DNA of 61,506 nucleotides from Actinomadura formosensis NBRC 14204 (GCF_001552155.1 NZ_BCQQ01000029.1:1-61506); one strand, 5' to 3'. Positions 35,159 through 44,334 are shown, numbered from the stretch's first letter. The notes: generated by a model from the letters alone, not told the origin. Made by a program: numbers and translations.

Positions 35159-35866
35159 ATGCACGACCAGGTGATCGACCCCGCGGCCGCGCGGGACGAG
35201 CGCGCGCGGGCGGCCGCCGTCCGGGACGGGCTGAGCGTGGGCATCGCCGTGGGCGTGTCCGGGCTCGCGTTCGGCGCGGCGGCGGTCACCGCCGGCCTCA
35301 CGGTCGCGCAGGCGTGCGTGCTGAGCCTGCTGACGTTCACCGGCGCGTCCCAGTTCGCGCTGGCCGGGGTGATCGGCGGGGGCGGCGGGCTGGTCGCCGG
35401 GACGCTCGGCGCGGTGCTGCTCGGCGGGCGCAACGCCCTGTACGGGCTGCGGCTCGCCGGGACGCTCGGCGTGCGCGGCTGGCGCCGGCTGCTCACCGCG
35501 CAGGCCGTCATCGACGAGACCGCCGCCGTCGCGACCGCGCAGCACGGCCGGGCGGCGGCCCGCGCCGGGTTCTACACCACCGCGATCAGCCTCTACCTGG
35601 CGTGGAACGCCACCACGCTGCTCGGCGCGGCCGGCACCGCCCGGCTGGGCGACCCCGACGCCATCGGCCTGGACGTCCTCGGCCCCGCCGCCTTCCTGGC
35701 GCTGCTGTGGCCCCGGCTGACCGGGGGCGGGGACGCGGTGCGGACCGCCCTGGCGGCGGCCGTGATCGCGGTGGCCGCGACGCCGCTGCTGCCGCCCGGC
35801 GTGCCGGTCATGCTGGCCGCCGTCGCCGCGCTGCCCGCCCTGCTCCGCGGGAGGGCCGCGTCGTGA
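35159..35866 (+). CDS. azlC: Branched-chain amino acid exporter large subunit
   Basis: AzlC forms with AzlD an exporter for branched-chain amino acids and analogues. The 235-aa protein has about six to seven membrane helices and the family segments LTFTGASQFALAGVIGGGG and RNALYGLRLAG. The start is ATG at 35159 with GAGAGGG upstream. It overlaps azlD by GTGA. It is preceded by a possible leader peptide and hairpin. Confidence 0.92.
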   Translation: MHDQVIDPAAARDERARAAAVRDGLSVGIAVGVSGLAFGAAAVTAGLTVAQACVLSLLTFTGASQFALAGVIGGGGGLVAGTLGAVLLGGRNALYGLRLAGTLGVRGWRRLLTAQAVIDETAAVATAQHGRAAARAGFYTTAISLYLAWNATTLLGAAGTARLGDPDAIGLDVLGPAAFLALLWPRLTGGGDAVRTALAAAVIAVAATPLLPPGVPVMLAAVAALPALLRGRAAS

Positions 35867-36174
35867 GCGTGTGGATCGCGGTGCTGGCCACCGGGCTCGG
35901 CTGCTACGCGCTGAAGCTCTCCGGGCTCGTCATCCCGCAGCGGGTCCTGGACGACCCGCGCGTGCGCCGGTTCACCGGGCTGGTGCCGGTGGCGCTGCTG
36001 ACCGCGCTGACGGCCGTCCAGGCGCTGGCCGACGGCAGGTCCCTGGAGTTCGACGCCGCCCGCCTGGCGGGCCTCGGCGCGGCCGTCGCCGCGCTCGCGC
36101 TGCGGGCGCCGTTCCTGGTGGTCCTGATCGCCGCCGCCGCCGTCACCGCCGGGCTGCGCCTCCTCGGCCTGTAG
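35863..36174 (+). CDS. azlD: Branched-chain amino acid exporter small subunit
   Basis: This 103-aa protein has three to four membrane helices (about 3-18, 40-55, 67-80 and 83-100) and the AzlD-like FTGLVPVALLTALTAVQAL stretch. The GTG start overlaps the azlC stop in GTGA, so subunits are made together. It converges on the rluD-like gene with 3 bp between stops. Confidence 0.88.
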   Translation: MSVWIAVLATGLGCYALKLSGLVIPQRVLDDPRVRRFTGLVPVALLTALTAVQALADGRSLEFDAARLAGLGAAVAALALRAPFLVVLIAAAAVTAGLRLLGL

Positions 36175-36177
36175 CGG

Positions 36178-37113
36178 TCACGACTCCGCTTCGACGATCT
36201 CCAGGGCGCGGGCCAGGTCGTCCGGGTACGGGCTCTCGAACTCCACCCACTCGCCCTTCGTGGGGTGCTCGAACCCGAGCCGGACGGCGTGCAGCCACTG
36301 CCGCTTCAAGCCGAGCCGAGCCGCCAGCGTCGGATCGGCGCCGTACGCCAGGTCGCCCGCGCACGGGTGCCGGATCGCGGCCATGTGCACCCGGATCTGG
36401 TGCGTGCGGCCCGTCTCCAGGTCGATGTCGAGCAGCGTCGCCGCCCGGAACGCCTCCACCGTGTCGTAGTGCGTGACCGACGGCTTGCCGCCCGCCACCA
36501 CCGCGAACCGGCCGTCGCCGGACGGATGCCGGTCGATCGGCGCGTCCACCGTCCCGCGGAACGGGTCCGGATGGCCCTGTACGAGCGCCCGGTAGCGCTT
36601 GTCGATGCGGCGCTCCTTGAACGCCCGCTTGAGCCGCGAGTACGCGACCTCGCTCTTCGCCACGACCATCGCGCCCGTGGTGTTGGCGTCCAGCCGGTGG
36701 ACGATCCCCTGCCGCTCGGACGCACCGCTGGTCGCGATCGTGTGCCCGGCGCCGAGCAGCCCGCCGAGGACGGTCGGGCCCGTCCAGCCGGTGGTGGGGT
36801 GCGCCGCGACACCGACCGGCTTGTTCACCACCACGATGTCGTCGTCCTCGTACAGGACGCTCATTCCGGGGACGGGCTCGGCGACCGGCGCGGGCGGCGC
36901 GGGCGGCGGCGGGAGCGTCACCTCCAGCCAGGCGCCGGCGTGCAGCCGCTCGGACTTGGTGACCACCGCGGTGCCGTCCAGCAGCACGTCGCCGGCGGCG
37001 ACGATCTCGGCGGCGCTGCTGCGCGACAGCCCGAACAGCCGTGCCAGCGCGGCGTCGACCCGCTCGCCCTCCAGCCCGTCCGGCACGGGAAGGCTACGCA
37101 CCTCGCCGCCCAT
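36178..37113 (-). CDS. RluA/RluD-family pseudouridine synthase
   Basis: This 311-aa enzyme isomerises uridine in 23S rRNA. It has an N-terminal S4 domain ([32 protein letters not shown]) and the catalytic motif HRLDANTTG with Asp, then [10 protein letters not shown] and [11 protein letters not shown]. It is most like RluD. Its ATG overlaps the lspA stop by one base (TGATG), the usual actinobacterial lspA-rluD pairing. Confidence 0.92.
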   Translation of the reverse strand: MGGEVRSLPVPDGLEGERVDAALARLFGLSRSSAAEIVAAGDVLLDGTAVVTKSERLHAGAWLEVTLPPPPAPPAPVAEPVPGMSVLYEDDDIVVVNKPVGVAAHPTTGWTGPTVLGGLLGAGHTIATSGASERQGIVHRLDANTTGAMVVAKSEVAYSRLKRAFKERRIDKRYRALVQGHPDPFRGTVDAPIDRHPSGDGRFAVVAGGKPSVTHYDTVEAFRAATLLDIDLETGRTHQIRVHMAAIRHPCAGDLAYGADPTLAARLGLKRQWLHAVRLGFEHPTKGEWVEFESPYPDDLARALEIVEAES

Positions 37114-37823
37114 CAGGCCTTCTCCTCCGGGGTCGCGACCTCGGCGCCGGTTCCGGGCCCGCCGTCCCCGGCGGTGTCCGGCTTCCCGGTCTCAGGCCGC
37201 TCCGCCTCGGGCCGCTCCGTCTCAGGGTCGTCGGCCTCAGGGTCGTCGCCCTTGCCGGAGATGCGGGTCCCGTCGACCTGCAGGCCGCGGGCCGCCAGCA
37301 GGACGGCGAGGGCGCCGCCGCAGACGATCGCCGAGTCGGCCAGGTTGAACACCGGCCAGTGCGGCAACTGGATCCAGTCGACGACATGGCCCTTCAGCGG
37401 CGCCGGGGCCCGCACCAGCCGGTCGATCAGGTTGCCGAGCGCGCCGCCGAGCAGCAGGCCGAGGCACACCGCCCACGGGGTGCTGCGCAGATTCCGGGCG
37501 GTCCGCAGGATCGCGACCACCACGCCGCAGGCGATCAGGGTGAACACGACCGTGTAGCCGGTGCCGATCGAGAACGCGGCACCGCTGTTGCGGGTCTCCA
37601 GCAGCGTCACCGCCCCGCCGAGCAGCCGGACCGGCTCCCGGTCCTGCAGCGTCGCCACCACGATGATCTTGGACACGATGTCGGCGGCGAGCGCGGCCAG
37701 GGCCACGGCGACCAGCACGCCGACGCGGCGCGGCCGAGGAGATCCCGTGGATTCCCCGGCCCCGCGCTCTGGGTTCGTTGAGTCGCTCAGCGACGTTCCT
37801 CGCGTTGTTTGCATGTCACACAC
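37113..37823 (-). CDS. lspA: Lipoprotein signal peptidase
   Basis: LspA cleaves prolipoproteins after Lgt acts. Four membrane helices carry the family motifs [19 protein letters not shown] and FNLADSAI, with both catalytic Asp residues. The protein (up to 236 aa) has a hydrophilic N-terminus of ~30 residues and a charged C-terminal tail of ~60 residues rich in Glu/Asp/Pro. The exact start is uncertain: GTG 37823 overlaps the traR-like gene by 37 bp, and ATG 37814 is equally possible. Confidence 0.92.
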   Translation of the reverse strand: MCDMQTTRGTSLSDSTNPERGAGESTGSPRPRRVGVLVAVALAALAADIVSKIIVVATLQDREPVRLLGGAVTLLETRNSGAAFSIGTGYTVVFTLIACGVVVAILRTARNLRSTPWAVCLGLLLGGALGNLIDRLVRAPAPLKGHVVDWIQLPHWPVFNLADSAIVCGGALAVLLAARGLQVDGTRISGKGDDPEADDPETERPEAERPETGKPDTAGDGGPGTGAEVATPEEKA

Positions 37824-38395
37824 AGGGTCGCACGCGGAAAGACCTGGAGACGCGCCTTGCCGATCGGCTTGGCGCAGGACTCGCAGATCCCGTACGTGCC
37901 GGCGTCCATCAGCTGGACGGCCCGCTCGATCTGGGCGAGCAGGTCCTGTGAATTGTAGGCCAGCGCGAGCTCGTGCTCACGCTCGTAGGTCTTGGCGCCC
38001 GCGTCGGCCTGGTCGTCGCCGGCGCCGTCGCTGGCGTCGCCCTCGGCGATCTGGCTCGCGGACGCGGCGATCTCGGCGCGCAGGGTCTCGATCTGCTCTT
38101 GCAGCCCGGCCCGCACCTCGGCGAGCTCGCCGGGCGTCCAGCGGTGCTCCCCCTCGCGGACCGGCAGCTCCGCGGCCGCCGCCTTGGCCGGGGCCCGGCC
38201 GTCCCGCGCCGCCTTCCCCGTCTTCGCGGGACCGCGCCCGGCCGCCGGTCTGCCCCGCTTTCCGGCGGAGTTCTTCGCACCGGACGTCTTGTCCCGGGTC
38301 TTCGCCGCGGTGGGCGTCTCCTCGGCGGGCTTCGCGTCCCTCGTCGCGCCGGCCATGTCGGCCTCCCTCGCGCTGATCGCCTCGACGGGCAGCAT
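37787..38395 (-). CDS. TraR/DksA-type zinc finger protein
   Basis: This 202-aa protein has a disordered Lys/Ala-rich N-terminus (about 20-90), a coiled-coil region (LAEVRAGLQEQIETLRAEI, about 105-130) and a C-terminal four-Cys zinc finger (CESC...CVTC). This is the DksA/TraR architecture; such proteins bind the RNA polymerase secondary channel. The basic N-terminal tail resembles that of actinobacterial RbpA/CarD-type neighbours only in composition. The start ATG at 38395 is supported by AAGGGG 5 nt upstream. Confidence 0.85.
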   Translation of the reverse strand: MLPVEAISAREADMAGATRDAKPAEETPTAAKTRDKTSGAKNSAGKRGRPAAGRGPAKTGKAARDGRAPAKAAAAELPVREGEHRWTPGELAEVRAGLQEQIETLRAEIAASASQIAEGDASDGAGDDQADAGAKTYEREHELALAYNSQDLLAQIERAVQLMDAGTYGICESCAKPIGKARLQVFPRATLCVTCKQREERR

Positions 38396-38533
38396 AAGTC
38401 CCCTTTTCTCGGGAGCGGTAAACAACCTGGGCCGTGTTACCGACCGCTTATGCCCGCCCGCCGAACGCCCGGAAACCCCAGCGCAACGCACGAGATCGCA
38501 AAGGGTGGGTGTGGTCGGCCCACGGGGACACCA

Positions 38534-38571
38534 CCGCGGGCCGGCCGGGAAACCGCGGGCCGGCCGGGAAA
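38534..38571. repeat. 19-bp tandem repeat, two copies
   Basis: CCGCGGGCCGGCCGGGAAA occurs twice back to back, with a broken third start (CCGGGAAGA). It lies in the 488-bp gap between the traR-like gene and ileS. The rest of the gap up to about 38620 shows nothing clear beyond the traR promoter region. Confidence 0.8.
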
Positions 38572-38702
38572 CCGGGAAGAGTGGGCAGGCCGGGTGCGTT
38601 AAAGTTCAGACGAGCAGTCTGTACGGCAGGCGCTGATGGGGACACCTGCCGCCGCACGCGGCCATGAGCGACCCGGGGACGGTGTGAGCCCGGGGGCGAG
38701 CA

Positions 38703-38874
38703 CGGCGGTCTGATCACCCCGGAGCCGCCGGAGGAACCGCCCGCGGGCGCAGTAGAACCGGCAGCCGGGACTCGAACGAAGCGGGCCGTGCCGTCCGGGC
38801 GCGGTCAAGGAGGGTGGTACCGCGGGGCCTCGCGCCTCGTCCCTCCGGTCAACGTGTTCGCGTCGATCCGGAGG
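38703..38874 (+). promoter_or_regulatory. Translational T-box riboswitch for ileS
   Basis: The T-box motif GGTGGTACCGCG is at 38813-38824, with bulge bases TGGT to pair with the tRNA acceptor end, and is followed by the usual CTCGTCCCT. A short Stem I (CGGCGG/CCGCCG, 38703-38730) exposes ATC (38713-38715), an Ile codon, followed by a purine. AGTAGAA (38751-38757) fits the Stem II region. CCTCCGG (38842-38848) is complementary to the ribosome-binding CCGGAGG (38868-38874), so uncharged tRNA-Ile would free the start site rather than prevent termination. The upstream limit is uncertain; a further hairpin (38625-38650) may belong. Confidence 0.85.
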
Positions 38875-38883
38875 TCCGCCATC

Positions 38884-41800
38884 GTGAGCCGAGCGTTTCG
38901 GCCGCTGCCCGCGCAGGTCGATCTGCCCGCCCTGGAGCGGGACATGCTGCGCCGCTGGCAGGAGAACAAGGTTTTCGAGCGGTCGCTGGAGCGCACCGCG
39001 TCCGGTACCCCGTGGGTGTTCTACGAGGGTCCGCCCACCGCCAACGGCATGCCGGGCGTCCACCACGTCGAGGCCCGCGTGTTCAAGGACGTCTTCCCGC
39101 GTTTCAAGACCATGAAGGGCCACCACGTCCCGCGCAAGGCGGGCTGGGACTGCCACGGGCTGCCCGTCGAGGTGGCCGTGGAGAAGGAGCTCGGCCTCAC
39201 CGGCAAGAAGGACATCGAGGAGTACGGCGTCGCGGAGTTCAACGCCCGCTGCCGCGAGTCGGTCCTGCGCCACGTGGACGCGTTCGAGGAAATGACCGAG
39301 CGCATGGGCTACTGGGTCAACCTCGACGAGGCGTACCGGACGATGGACGCCGAATACGTCGAGTCCGTGTGGTGGTCCCTGAAGCAGGTGTTCGACAAGG
39401 GCCTGCTGTTCCGCGACTTCCGCATCACGCCGTACTGCCCGCGCTGCGGGACGGGCCTGTCCGACCACGAGCTGGGCCAGCCGGGCGGCTACGAGACGGT
39501 GTCCAGCCCGTCGGTGTACGTGCGGATGCCCGTCACGTCCGGTCCGCTCGCCGAGATGGGCGCCGCGCTGCTCATCTGGACGACGACCCCGTGGACGCTG
39601 GTGTCGAACACCGCCGTCGCCGTCCACCCGGACGTCACGTACGTCGCCGCCCGGCCGCAGGGATCGGACGAGGTGCTCGTCGTGGCCGAGCCCCTCCTCG
39701 ACCGGGTCCTCGGTGAGGGTGCCGAGCGGCTGGCGACGTTCCAGGGCACCGAGCTGGAGCACACCGCGTACCGGCGGCCGTTCGACCTGGTCGACATCCC
39801 GGACGCGCACTACGTCGTCCTGGGCGGCTACGTCACCGTCGAGGACGGCACCGGGCTCGTCCACCAGGCGCCCGCGTTCGGCGGCGACGACATGACCGTC
39901 TGCAAGGCCTACGGGATGCCGATCGTCAACCCGGTCGGGCCGGACGGGCGTTTCCTGCGCGAGGTCCCCCAGGTCGGCGGCAAGTTCTTCAAGGACGCCG
40001 ACGAGCCCCTCACCGAGGACCTGCGCGCGCGCGGGCTGCTGTTCCGCGGCGGGCACTTCGAGCACAGCTACCCGCACTGCTGGCGCTGCCACACGCCGCT
40101 GCTCTACTACGCGCTCCCCGCCTGGTACATCCGCACCACGCAGATCAAGGACCGGCTGCTGGAGGAGAACGAGAAGACCAACTGGTACCCCGAGACGGTC
40201 AAGCACGGCCGGTACGGGGAGTGGCTGCGCAACAACGTCGACTGGTCCCTGTCCCGCAGCCGCTACTGGGGCACTCCCCTGCCGCTGTGGGTCTGCGGTG
40301 ACGACGAGGACCACGTCACCTGCGTCGGGTCGCTCAAGGAACTCGGCGCGCTTGCGGAGCAGGACCTGTCGGCGCTCGATCCGCACCGCCCGCACGTCGA
40401 CGACGTCACGTTCCCCTGCCCGCGGTGCGGGACGGAGGCGCGCCGCGTGCCGGACGTCATCGACGCCTGGTACGACTCCGGGTCGATGCCGTTCGCGCAG
40501 TGGGGCGCCCCCTACCGCAACAACGATGTCTTCGAGGAGGCCTACCCGGCCCAGTACATCTGCGAGGCGCAGGACCAGACCCGCGGCTGGTTCTACTCCC
40601 TCATGGCGGTCGGGACGCTCGTGTTCGACCGGTCGTCCTACGAGAACGTCGTATGCCTGGGGCTGATCCTCGCCGAGGACGGCCGGAAGATGAGCAAGCA
40701 CCTCGGCAACGTCCTGCGGCCCATCCCGCTGATGGACCAGCACGGCGCCGACGCGGTGCGCTGGTTCATGGCCGCGAGCGGGCTGCCGTGGGCGTCCCGC
40801 CGCGTCGGGCACGGCGTCCTGGAGGAGATCGTCCGCAAGGTCCTCCTCACCTACTGGAACACCGCGTCGTTCTTCGTCCTCTACGCGAACGCCGCCGAGG
40901 CGCAGGGCCGTGCGTGGACGCCGGACCGGGCGGCGGAGGCGCCCGCCCCGGCCGACCGCCCGCTGCTGGACCGCTGGGCGCTCGCCGAACTGCACCGCAC
41001 GGTCCGCGAGGTCGACGCGGCGCTGGAGGAGTTCGACACCGCCCGCGCGGGACGGCGCCTCTCGCAGTTCATCGACGACCTGTCCAACTGGTACGTGCGG
41101 CGCTCCCGGCGGCGCTTCTGGGAAGGCCCCGGAACCCCCGAGGGCTCGGCCGCGTTCGCCACCCTCTACGAGTGCCTGGAGACCCTCACCCGGCTGATGG
41201 CGCCGATCGTCCCGTTCGTCACCGACCACGTGTGGGACGTCATCCGGCCGGAGGACGGCCCCGAGTCGGTGCACCTGGCCGACTGGCCCACGGTCCAGGA
41301 GAACCTGCTGGACGAGACCCTGACCGCCCAGATGGCCCTCGTCCGCCGGCTGGTGGAGCTGGGCCGCTCCGCGCGGGCCGCGAGCGGCGTACGGACCCGC
41401 CAGCCGCTCGGCCGCGCGCTCGTCGGCGCGGCCGGCTGGCCGGCGCTGCCCGAGCAGCTCCGGGCGCAGATCTCCGAGGAGCTGAACGTCCTCGGCTTCG
41501 AGGAGCTGTCCTCGATCGGCGGTGACCTCGTCGAATACGAGGTCAAGCCGAACTTCCGGGAGCTCGGCAGGCGCTACGCCAAGGACACCCCGAAGGTCGC
41601 CAAGGCGATCACCTCGGCGGACGCGGCGACCCTCGTGCGGGCGCTGCGCGCGGGCGAGGCGCAGGTCGAGGCGGGGGACCTCGGCACGGTGCCCCTGGCG
41701 GTGGACGACGTGATCGTCACCGAGCGTCCGCGCAGCGGATGGGCGGTGGAGAGCGCCGCCGGCGAGACCGTCGCGCTCGACCTCACCGTCACCCCCGAAC

Positions 41801-42057
41801 TGCGGCGCGCGGGCCTGGTGCGGGAGGCCGTCCGGCTGGTCCAGGAGGGCCGCAAGGCCGCCGGGCTGGAGGTCACCGACCGCATCGAGCTGTGGTGGGA
41901 GGCGACCGGCACGGACCTCGCGGAGGCGCTGCGCGCCCACACCGCGGAGGTGGCCGGCGAGGTCCTCGCGACCACGGTGACCGAGGGCCGGCCCGAGGGC
42001 GTCCCCGCCACCAGGGACGAGGACCTGGGCCTCACCTACTACCTCCGCAAGGCGTGA
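38884..42057 (+). CDS. ileS: Isoleucyl-tRNA synthetase, type 2, with GVHH signature
   Basis: IleRS charges tRNA-Ile. The 1,057-aa protein is of the eukaryote-like IleRS2 type (start context PPTANGM, long C-terminal domain, no C-terminal zinc knuckle of type 1). The class-I HxGH signature reads Gly58-Val-His60-His61, with first and third positions exchanged, and the second signature is KMSKH (602-606). Swapped GxHH forms are known among IleRS2 enzymes and linked to extreme mupirocin resistance. The editing domain is present (WTTTPWTL). The GTG start at 38884 sits 9 nt after CCGGAGG, the site masked by the T-box. Confidence 0.95.
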   Translation: MSRAFRPLPAQVDLPALERDMLRRWQENKVFERSLERTASGTPWVFYEGPPTANGMPGVHHVEARVFKDVFPRFKTMKGHHVPRKAGWDCHGLPVEVAVEKELGLTGKKDIEEYGVAEFNARCRESVLRHVDAFEEMTERMGYWVNLDEAYRTMDAEYVESVWWSLKQVFDKGLLFRDFRITPYCPRCGTGLSDHELGQPGGYETVSSPSVYVRMPVTSGPLAEMGAALLIWTTTPWTLVSNTAVAVHPDVTYVAARPQGSDEVLVVAEPLLDRVLGEGAERLATFQGTELEHTAYRRPFDLVDIPDAHYVVLGGYVTVEDGTGLVHQAPAFGGDDMTVCKAYGMPIVNPVGPDGRFLREVPQVGGKFFKDADEPLTEDLRARGLLFRGGHFEHSYPHCWRCHTPLLYYALPAWYIRTTQIKDRLLEENEKTNWYPETVKHGRYGEWLRNNVDWSLSRSRYWGTPLPLWVCGDDEDHVTCVGSLKELGALAEQDLSALDPHRPHVDDVTFPCPRCGTEARRVPDVIDAWYDSGSMPFAQWGAPYRNNDVFEEAYPAQYICEAQDQTRGWFYSLMAVGTLVFDRSSYENVVCLGLILAEDGRKMSKHLGNVLRPIPLMDQHGADAVRWFMAASGLPWASRRVGHGVLEEIVRKVLLTYWNTASFFVLYANAAEAQGRAWTPDRAAEAPAPADRPLLDRWALAELHRTVREVDAALEEFDTARAGRRLSQFIDDLSNWYVRRSRRRFWEGPGTPEGSAAFATLYECLETLTRLMAPIVPFVTDHVWDVIRPEDGPESVHLADWPTVQENLLDETLTAQMALVRRLVELGRSARAASGVRTRQPLGRALVGAAGWPALPEQLRAQISEELNVLGFEELSSIGGDLVEYEVKPNFRELGRRYAKDTPKVAKAITSADAATLVRALRAGEAQVEAGDLGTVPLAVDDVIVTERPRSGWAVESAAGETVALDLTVTPELRRAGLVREAVRLVQEGRKAAGLEVTDRIELWWEATGTDLAEALRAHTAEVAGEVLATTVTEGRPEGVPATRDEDLGLTYYLRKA

Positions 42058-42060
42058 CCC

Positions 42061-42098
42061 TCTCCGCCGCGTCCGGACGCGTCCGGACGCGGCGGAGA
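42061..42098 (+). terminator. Perfect 38-bp palindrome terminating ileS
   Basis: The sequence is a perfect inverted repeat without mismatch (centre between 42079 and 42080), 3 bp after the ileS stop and followed by ACTTTT. It begins TCTCCGCCGCGTCCG. It is a strong intrinsic terminator. Confidence 0.8.
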
Positions 42099-42149
42099 AC
42101 TTTTCGCCGGGGGTTCTTCGCGACACATCGCGTTTGCAATGATTGGGTT

Positions 42150-42935
42150 GTGAATCTTCCCGAGCAGCCCGCCGACTCCGGGCTTCCGGCACGACCGTCG
42201 CCCGCGAGCATGCGCGCATCCGACGCCGACCGCGACGAGGTGGCCGACCGCCTGCGCGAGGCACTGGCGGAGGGGCGCATCACGGCGGAGGAGCACGCCG
42301 AGCGCATCGATGCCGTCTACAGGGCCAAGACGTACGCCGACCTGGAGCCCGTTCTCAGCGACCTGCCGGCCGCGGAGCAGGCCCCGCGGCCGCGGGTGGA
42401 CCTGCGCAAGGAACCCGCGCTCGCACCGCCTGCGCCGCAGTCGGCCAACCTCGTGGCGATCTTCTCCGGGGTGGAGCGGAAGGGCCGCTGGCTCGTCGAG
42501 CCCACCACGAACGTCTCCTGCGTGTTCGGCGGCGCCGAGCTGGACTTCCGGCAGGCGGTCCTCAGCCAGGGCGAGGTGACCGTCAACGTCACGTGCGTCT
42601 TCGGCGGCGTGAACATGGTCGTCCCGCCGGGCGTCCGGGTCGTCGGGTCCAATGTCGCGATCTTCGGCGGGAACGATCTGCCGGAGGACGACACCGTGGA
42701 CCCGGACGCGCCCGTCATCCGGATCACCGGGATGCTGCTGTTCGGCGGCATCTCCGTCAGCCGCCGCGCGGTCGGCGAGAAGGGGCGCGGCGACCGGCAC
42801 CGCGACGTCCACCGGCTGCACCGCGAGGAGGTCCGCGAGCTGCAGCGGGAGCGGCACGAGGAACGGCGGCGGGTGCGTGACGAGCGCCGGGACCGGCTGC
42901 GGGAACTGCGCGACGAGCGGCGCGGCCGCCGCTGA
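42150..42935 (+). CDS. DUF1707 and LiaF-like domain protein
   Basis: This 261-aa soluble protein has a DUF1707 domain (MRASDADRDEVADRLREAL to about residue 75), a LiaF C-terminal-like beta solenoid (NLVAIFSGVERKGRW, VSCVFGGAELDFR, VTCVFGGVNMVVP, SNVAIFGG) and an Arg/Glu-rich helical tail (about 215-261) likely to form a coiled coil or bind nucleic acid. The family is linked to envelope-stress signalling in Gram-positives. The start GTG at 42150 follows ileS by 92 bp; AATGAT 6 nt before may be a weak -10. Confidence 0.82.
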   Translation: MNLPEQPADSGLPARPSPASMRASDADRDEVADRLREALAEGRITAEEHAERIDAVYRAKTYADLEPVLSDLPAAEQAPRPRVDLRKEPALAPPAPQSANLVAIFSGVERKGRWLVEPTTNVSCVFGGAELDFRQAVLSQGEVTVNVTCVFGGVNMVVPPGVRVVGSNVAIFGGNDLPEDDTVDPDAPVIRITGMLLFGGISVSRRAVGEKGRGDRHRDVHRLHREEVRELQRERHEERRRVRDERRDRLRELRDERRGRR

Positions 42936-42951
42936 GCGGCGGCCGGCGGGT

Positions 42952-44334
42952 TCAGTCGCGGGCGTGCTCGCGGTCGGGCTGGCAGACCAGGCAGGGCGTG
43001 CAGCCCCGCGACTTGGCCTCCGCGCGCGACAGCGACTCCAGGTCCTCGGCCTCGTCTCCGATGTCCTCGATGAGGGCGCAGTCGACGCGGTGGTAGCGCT
43101 TGGTGCCGCTGAGGATGCGGACCTCCGGTCCGTCGTCCGCCGGCTCGTCCGCCGGCTCCTGGTCCGCCGCGGCCGCGCCGGACGGTTCCGGCTCGGGCTC
43201 GGCGGCCGGTTCCGGGGCGAGAGCGTCCTCATCGCCGTCCGCGACCCCGGTCTCGGCGGACTCGGCGGACTCGTCATCGGCCGTGTCGGCGGCATGGCGC
43301 GGCCCGGGGGCCGCGGCGCTCAGGTCGGCGGTGACATCGGCGGTGGCGTCAGGCGACGCGGATTCGGTCTCGGCGGCCTCGTCGCCGCCGGAGCGGCCCT
43401 CCGGGGCCTTCGCCGCCGGTTCGGGCTCCTCGGATGTCTCCGGCGCCGTGGCGGGCTCTCCGGCCGCCGCACCGGACGTGAACAGCCCCGCGACGGGCAC
43501 GTCGGTCAGCGTCGGGCCGGTCGGACTCGCGGCCGGACGCTCCGGCGCGGCGGGCTCGTCCGCCCGCGGGATCTCGGCCGTCCTGTCGAACGCGCCCGGC
43601 CTGCCGGAGGACGCGGGTTCCTCGAACGAACCGGGCCTGGTGAACGACGCCGGCGCGGCGTGAGGTGAGGACGCCGGCCCGGCGAGCCCCGCCAGGCCGC
43701 CCCTGGAGCGCTCCGCACCGGGCTCACGGCCCGGGGAGCCGGCCTCTGCCGCCTTACCCGCGTCCGGGGACGCGGGGGCCGACGCCGCGGCGCGCGCCGC
43801 CAGTGCGGTGTCGGGCATACAGGCGGTGCAGGGGCTGAACCCCTCCTCCATGGCCTCGGCGTAGGTGAGTTCCTCGGCGTCACGCCCGGCGAGCTGCCGG
43901 CACGTGTCGAGGTGGTAGCGCTTGCGCCCGCGGACGACGTACACGATGGCGTCGTCGGGGACGTCGACGGACGGGGCCGGGATCTCCAACGCGTCGTCGG
44001 CCGGGTCGGCGGCCGGGATCGCGGCCGCCGGGAGGCTCGTGGCGCCCTTGGCCGGTACCGGCGGCGCGGCCTTCCCGCGCTTGTCCTTCTTGGCCTTCTT
44101 GGCGGCCGGACGGGCCGGCGCCGTCGTGGCCCCGGGACCCCAGAGCTCCTTGCGGCGCAGGAACACCCCGATGGCCAGGCACAGCGCGGAGACGATGCTG
44201 ACGGCGATCGAGATGTAGATCACCACCAGCGCATCCAGGCCGAAGACCTGGGCGCTGTCTCCGTTGCCGGCGACGATTCCCGCTACCAGCAGGGCGATCG
44301 CCACCACCACGAGAACGCCACTCAGGATGATCAC
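42952..44334 (-). CDS. Membrane protein with duplicated YH-C-CxxC modules
   Basis: This 460-aa protein has two membrane helices at the N-terminus (about 2-23 and 36-58), a Lys-rich stretch (79-88), a first module (YVVRGRKRYHLDTC, Cys145, then CTAC at 169-172), a long low-complexity Ala/Pro/Glu/Ser linker of about 225 residues, and a second module at the very end (TKRYHRVDC, Cys419, then CLVC at 448-451). The modules look like small Ada-type metal-binding or cysteine knuckles; zinc binding is inferred. GGGAGA precedes the GTG start. It lies downstream of divIVA; function unknown. Confidence 0.7.
   Translation of the reverse strand: MIILSGVLVVVAIALLVAGIVAGNGDSAQVFGLDALVVIYISIAVSIVSALCLAIGVFLRRKELWGPGATTAPARPAAKKAKKDKRGKAAPPVPAKGATSLPAAAIPAADPADDALEIPAPSVDVPDDAIVYVVRGRKRYHLDTCRQLAGRDAEELTYAEAMEEGFSPCTACMPDTALAARAAASAPASPDAGKAAEAGSPGREPGAERSRGGLAGLAGPASSPHAAPASFTRPGSFEEPASSGRPGAFDRTAEIPRADEPAAPERPAASPTGPTLTDVPVAGLFTSGAAAGEPATAPETSEEPEPAAKAPEGRSGGDEAAETESASPDATADVTADLSAAAPGPRHAADTADDESAESAETGVADGDEDALAPEPAAEPEPEPSGAAAADQEPADEPADDGPEVRILSGTKRYHRVDCALIEDIGDEAEDLESLSRAEAKSRGCTPCLVCQPDREHARD

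Noticed and set aside
38599..42264. A minus-strand open frame of 1,221 codons opposite ileS
   Set aside because: It is antisense to ileS and spans its T-box and terminator; the composition is Arg/Gly/Val/Asp-rich without motifs.
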